Of a stretch of 64,000 bases of DNA, positions 62,221 to 64,000 are shown piece by piece (positions within the stretch are counted from its first letter, which is position 1; every line of letters begins with the position of its first letter). The DNA is from Beroe ovata. Lineage: Eukaryota > Ctenophora > Nuda > Beroida > Beroidae. The position numbers and the translations under genes are program-made. Under the pieces are notes generated by a model, which saw only the letters and a program-made list of their open reading frames with translations, was not told where the DNA came from and made no database searches. Where the stretch lies: positions 94,892-158,891 of the forward strand of contig CAMPET010000031.1 of assembly GCA_946803715.1 (NCBI GenBank). The letters run 5' to 3'.

Positions 62221-62333
62221 TACACACACACACAGTACACNATACCGTCAAATATCTCCCAAAAAGACCACACAAACACACTTTACACACACACACACAG
62301 TACACACACACACAGTACACACACACACATTAG
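62221..62333. repeat. (CA)n arrays with GTACACA spacers
   Basis: Three CA runs separated by CAGTACACA, with a single N at 62241. Confidence 0.9.
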
Positions 62334-63016
62334 TTGTGGCTTTGAGGAGATGGTGTAGTGTGCCATATGGTGTATATGACCTTACAATAATGCAATGAAT
62401 GAGTGTCTGTATAGAGGTTACAGTTGTTAGCCGCTCTCTACCTATCAAAAACATAGAATCTGTGGCATTTTCTCGCAAAATGATTGGAAATTGACGATAT
62501 CTACACAGAGATTGGCATGAAGCTCTCATCAATCAAAGTTCCCAATTCTCTCGTCCATCCCATCTGTTATAGTTCTCATGGAGTTCATGTTATGACGTCA
62601 TCTGAACACGTCACAATTCCCGGCCGGAATATGATAGAGGATTTATCATTAGAACAGGTGTGTTTGTCATCAACAATGAGAGCAGCGCTACCAGGCTGTA
62701 ATTTGTTAGCATGAATTGTCAGTGGACCAGTTCCTTGCATTATCGCTGATCTAACCTCATAGATCATCAGGAATAAAGAAGCGCCCGAAAGAGTCCCATT
62801 TTCGAAAACAAATCGTGAATAAATTCATAGTATCGTCTATTAACTCTGGGAAGATGTTGGCAATCGTATTCAAAAAAAGAGAATAGGATGGAACTGCTTG
62901 ATGAGGTCGAAAGTTGTGGGAACTGATTCGGTACTGCTTTATAGTGTGGACACTGGACAATTCCATTATTATAATTGATATTGACTTGATACCTTTAACA
63001 GTACCTGTGAGTGACG

Positions 63017-63146
63017 AATGTGTGCGTGTGTGTCTGTGTGTCTGTGTGCGTGTGAGTGTGTGTGTGTCTGTGTGTCTGTGTCTGTGTGTGTATATGTGTG
63101 TGTCTGTGTGTGTATGTGTGTGTCTCTGTGTGTGTGTGTGTGTCTG
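63017..63146. repeat. TG-rich microsatellite with CTG and TAT interruptions
   Basis: About 130 bases of GT repeats. Cys/Val-rich and His/Thr-rich frames across it are repeat translations. Confidence 0.95.
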
Positions 63147-63166
63147 CCACACAGACTGTGGTTGTT

Positions 63167-63219
63167 CCCCTTCGGGGTCGGCTAGCGCCCAGCAAGTGAC
63201 TGTTTTCTTTACAGTCACT
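63167..63219. other. Two adjacent perfect stem-loops
   Basis: CCCC-TTC-GGGG at 63167-63177 is followed by AGTGACTGT (63195-63203), a seven-base T-rich loop, and ACAGTCACT (63211-63219). The second stem is nine perfect base pairs. They follow directly on the TG microsatellite; function unknown, and no histone-type stem-loop consensus is present. Confidence 0.5.
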
Positions 63220-63977
63220 GTTTACTTTACTTCAAGTGGTTGTCAAATGTCTAGTGGTCTTTCGACCCAATCAAACCATTGAGTGGTACTGGTTGGTTTC
63301 CTTGGTGGTTGCTCTGCATCGTGTGTTCTATAACCTCAACTCACGTTTGATTTGGCTAGGTATTCCATTTCATCGAGGTTAAGAAAGTTCAAGTAAGCCG
63401 TACTTTGATCTCATTGTGATTTAAACTCTTTATTAGAGCTCGAGTCATATCGATGACGTGAGTTAATATTAGGTGCTAATAATAAGTAAATTCAGATGTA
63501 TTTATCGCCGACAAAAGTAATAAAATTCAAATTAAGATCTTGTAATATCGATAATCGACTTGACACTCCATTATCAATGTCGTCAGATACTTTCATATGC
63601 TACCGATCCCTTCCTTGCCCTGCTTTCACTCGACAGAACTAAGATAGGTGTCCAACTTATACTATTTTTTTGGGTTTCAAGTTCGCTCGACCCATTCCCA
63701 TTACAAATTCTGGCGATTCGCTCCCTCTTGCAGGGATTGAACACAACAATAAAAACGTGAGCATCCAACGAAGACTCGGATTGTTATAGCTCGCTTCTTC
63801 TAGTTGCATAATGTATGATTTATTTGTTTGAATGTTGCTGGGTATCGAATCCTCCTCTTTTTCATTCATTATCCGAGTGTAAGAGACCATGATAGCGCGG
63901 CTCTAATCTCGAACATTGTATATTATGGGTGCTGCTCTTGTCCACATGGGAATGTGTGTCAATTCCTACTACGTCAT

Positions 63978-64000
63978 AACACACACACACACACACACAC
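63978..64000. repeat. (CA)n microsatellite at the window edge
   Basis: A CA run that continues past the end of the window. Confidence 0.9.

Larger units (their letters stand above)
59280..64000. other. Mostly non-coding DNA upstream of p38
   Basis: AT-rich DNA with several CA/TG arrays and no gene I can defend. Overlapping frames on opposite strands at about 62484-62850 read like protein on both strands but lack a recognisable domain or clear exon boundaries. Confidence 0.5.

Overview
The window looks like a nuclear chromosome segment from an early-branching animal, perhaps a sponge. The genes are split by many short GT-AG introns. The set includes a full-length alpha-spectrin with SH3 and C-terminal EF hands and a p38-type MAP kinase with the TGY activation motif, both metazoan-type. 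Intergenic DNA is AT-rich with long (TG/CA)n tracts. The exact phylum cannot be fixed from the sequence alone; ctenophore or another non-bilaterian remains possible.

Layout. 1-6.6 kb: no recognisable gene, only microsatellites and an assembly gap. 6.59-7.04 kb (+): the last two exons of a gene ending in a hydrophobic, GPI-signal-like tail. 7-19.8 kb: no supported gene; one strong-looking RFX X-box/E-box cluster near 16.5 kb. 19.8-21.9 kb (+): a five-exon, 369-residue divergent class-A GPCR. 23.1-23.5 kb (+): an 88-residue protein with a possible Regnase-type UBA-like fold. 24.4-26.2 kb (-): an intronless 595-residue PAN/sushi-like membrane receptor. 26.96-43.17 kb (-): a complete alpha-spectrin gene, about 39 exons and about 2,403 residues once assembly duplications are discounted. 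43.63-45.85 kb (-): a three-exon GH35 lysosomal-type beta-galactosidase. 45.9-50.1 kb: GC-rich hairpin elements, no gene. 50.17-51.34 kb (+): a six-exon calmodulin-like protein. 52.6-55.1 kb: a ~163-bp tandem repeat, a 575-bp gap and an intact 397-residue Crypton/DUF3504-type tyrosine recombinase. 55.3-59.1 kb (-): p38 MAP kinase, its C-terminus lost in an assembly gap. 59.1-64 kb: mostly repeats, with only tentative coding traces.

The genes do not form an operon or an obvious pathway. Alpha-spectrin belongs to the submembrane skeleton, beta-galactosidase to glycan degradation, p38 to stress signalling, the calmodulin-like protein to calcium sensing, and the GPCR and PAN protein to the cell surface. 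The most useful structural observation concerns the assembly. At three of the six single-N positions (27953, 35427, 47462) the sequence after the N repeats the sequence already given before it, with SNP- and indel-level differences. This is the signature of two haplotypes placed in tandem, and it falsely duplicates alpha-spectrin exons. No clearly new biological system was recognised. The best candidates for novelty are the divergent GPCR, the single-exon PAN/sushi receptor, the small UBA-like protein, the recombinase with an altered catalytic box, and a strong local excess of TCACGTGA sites.
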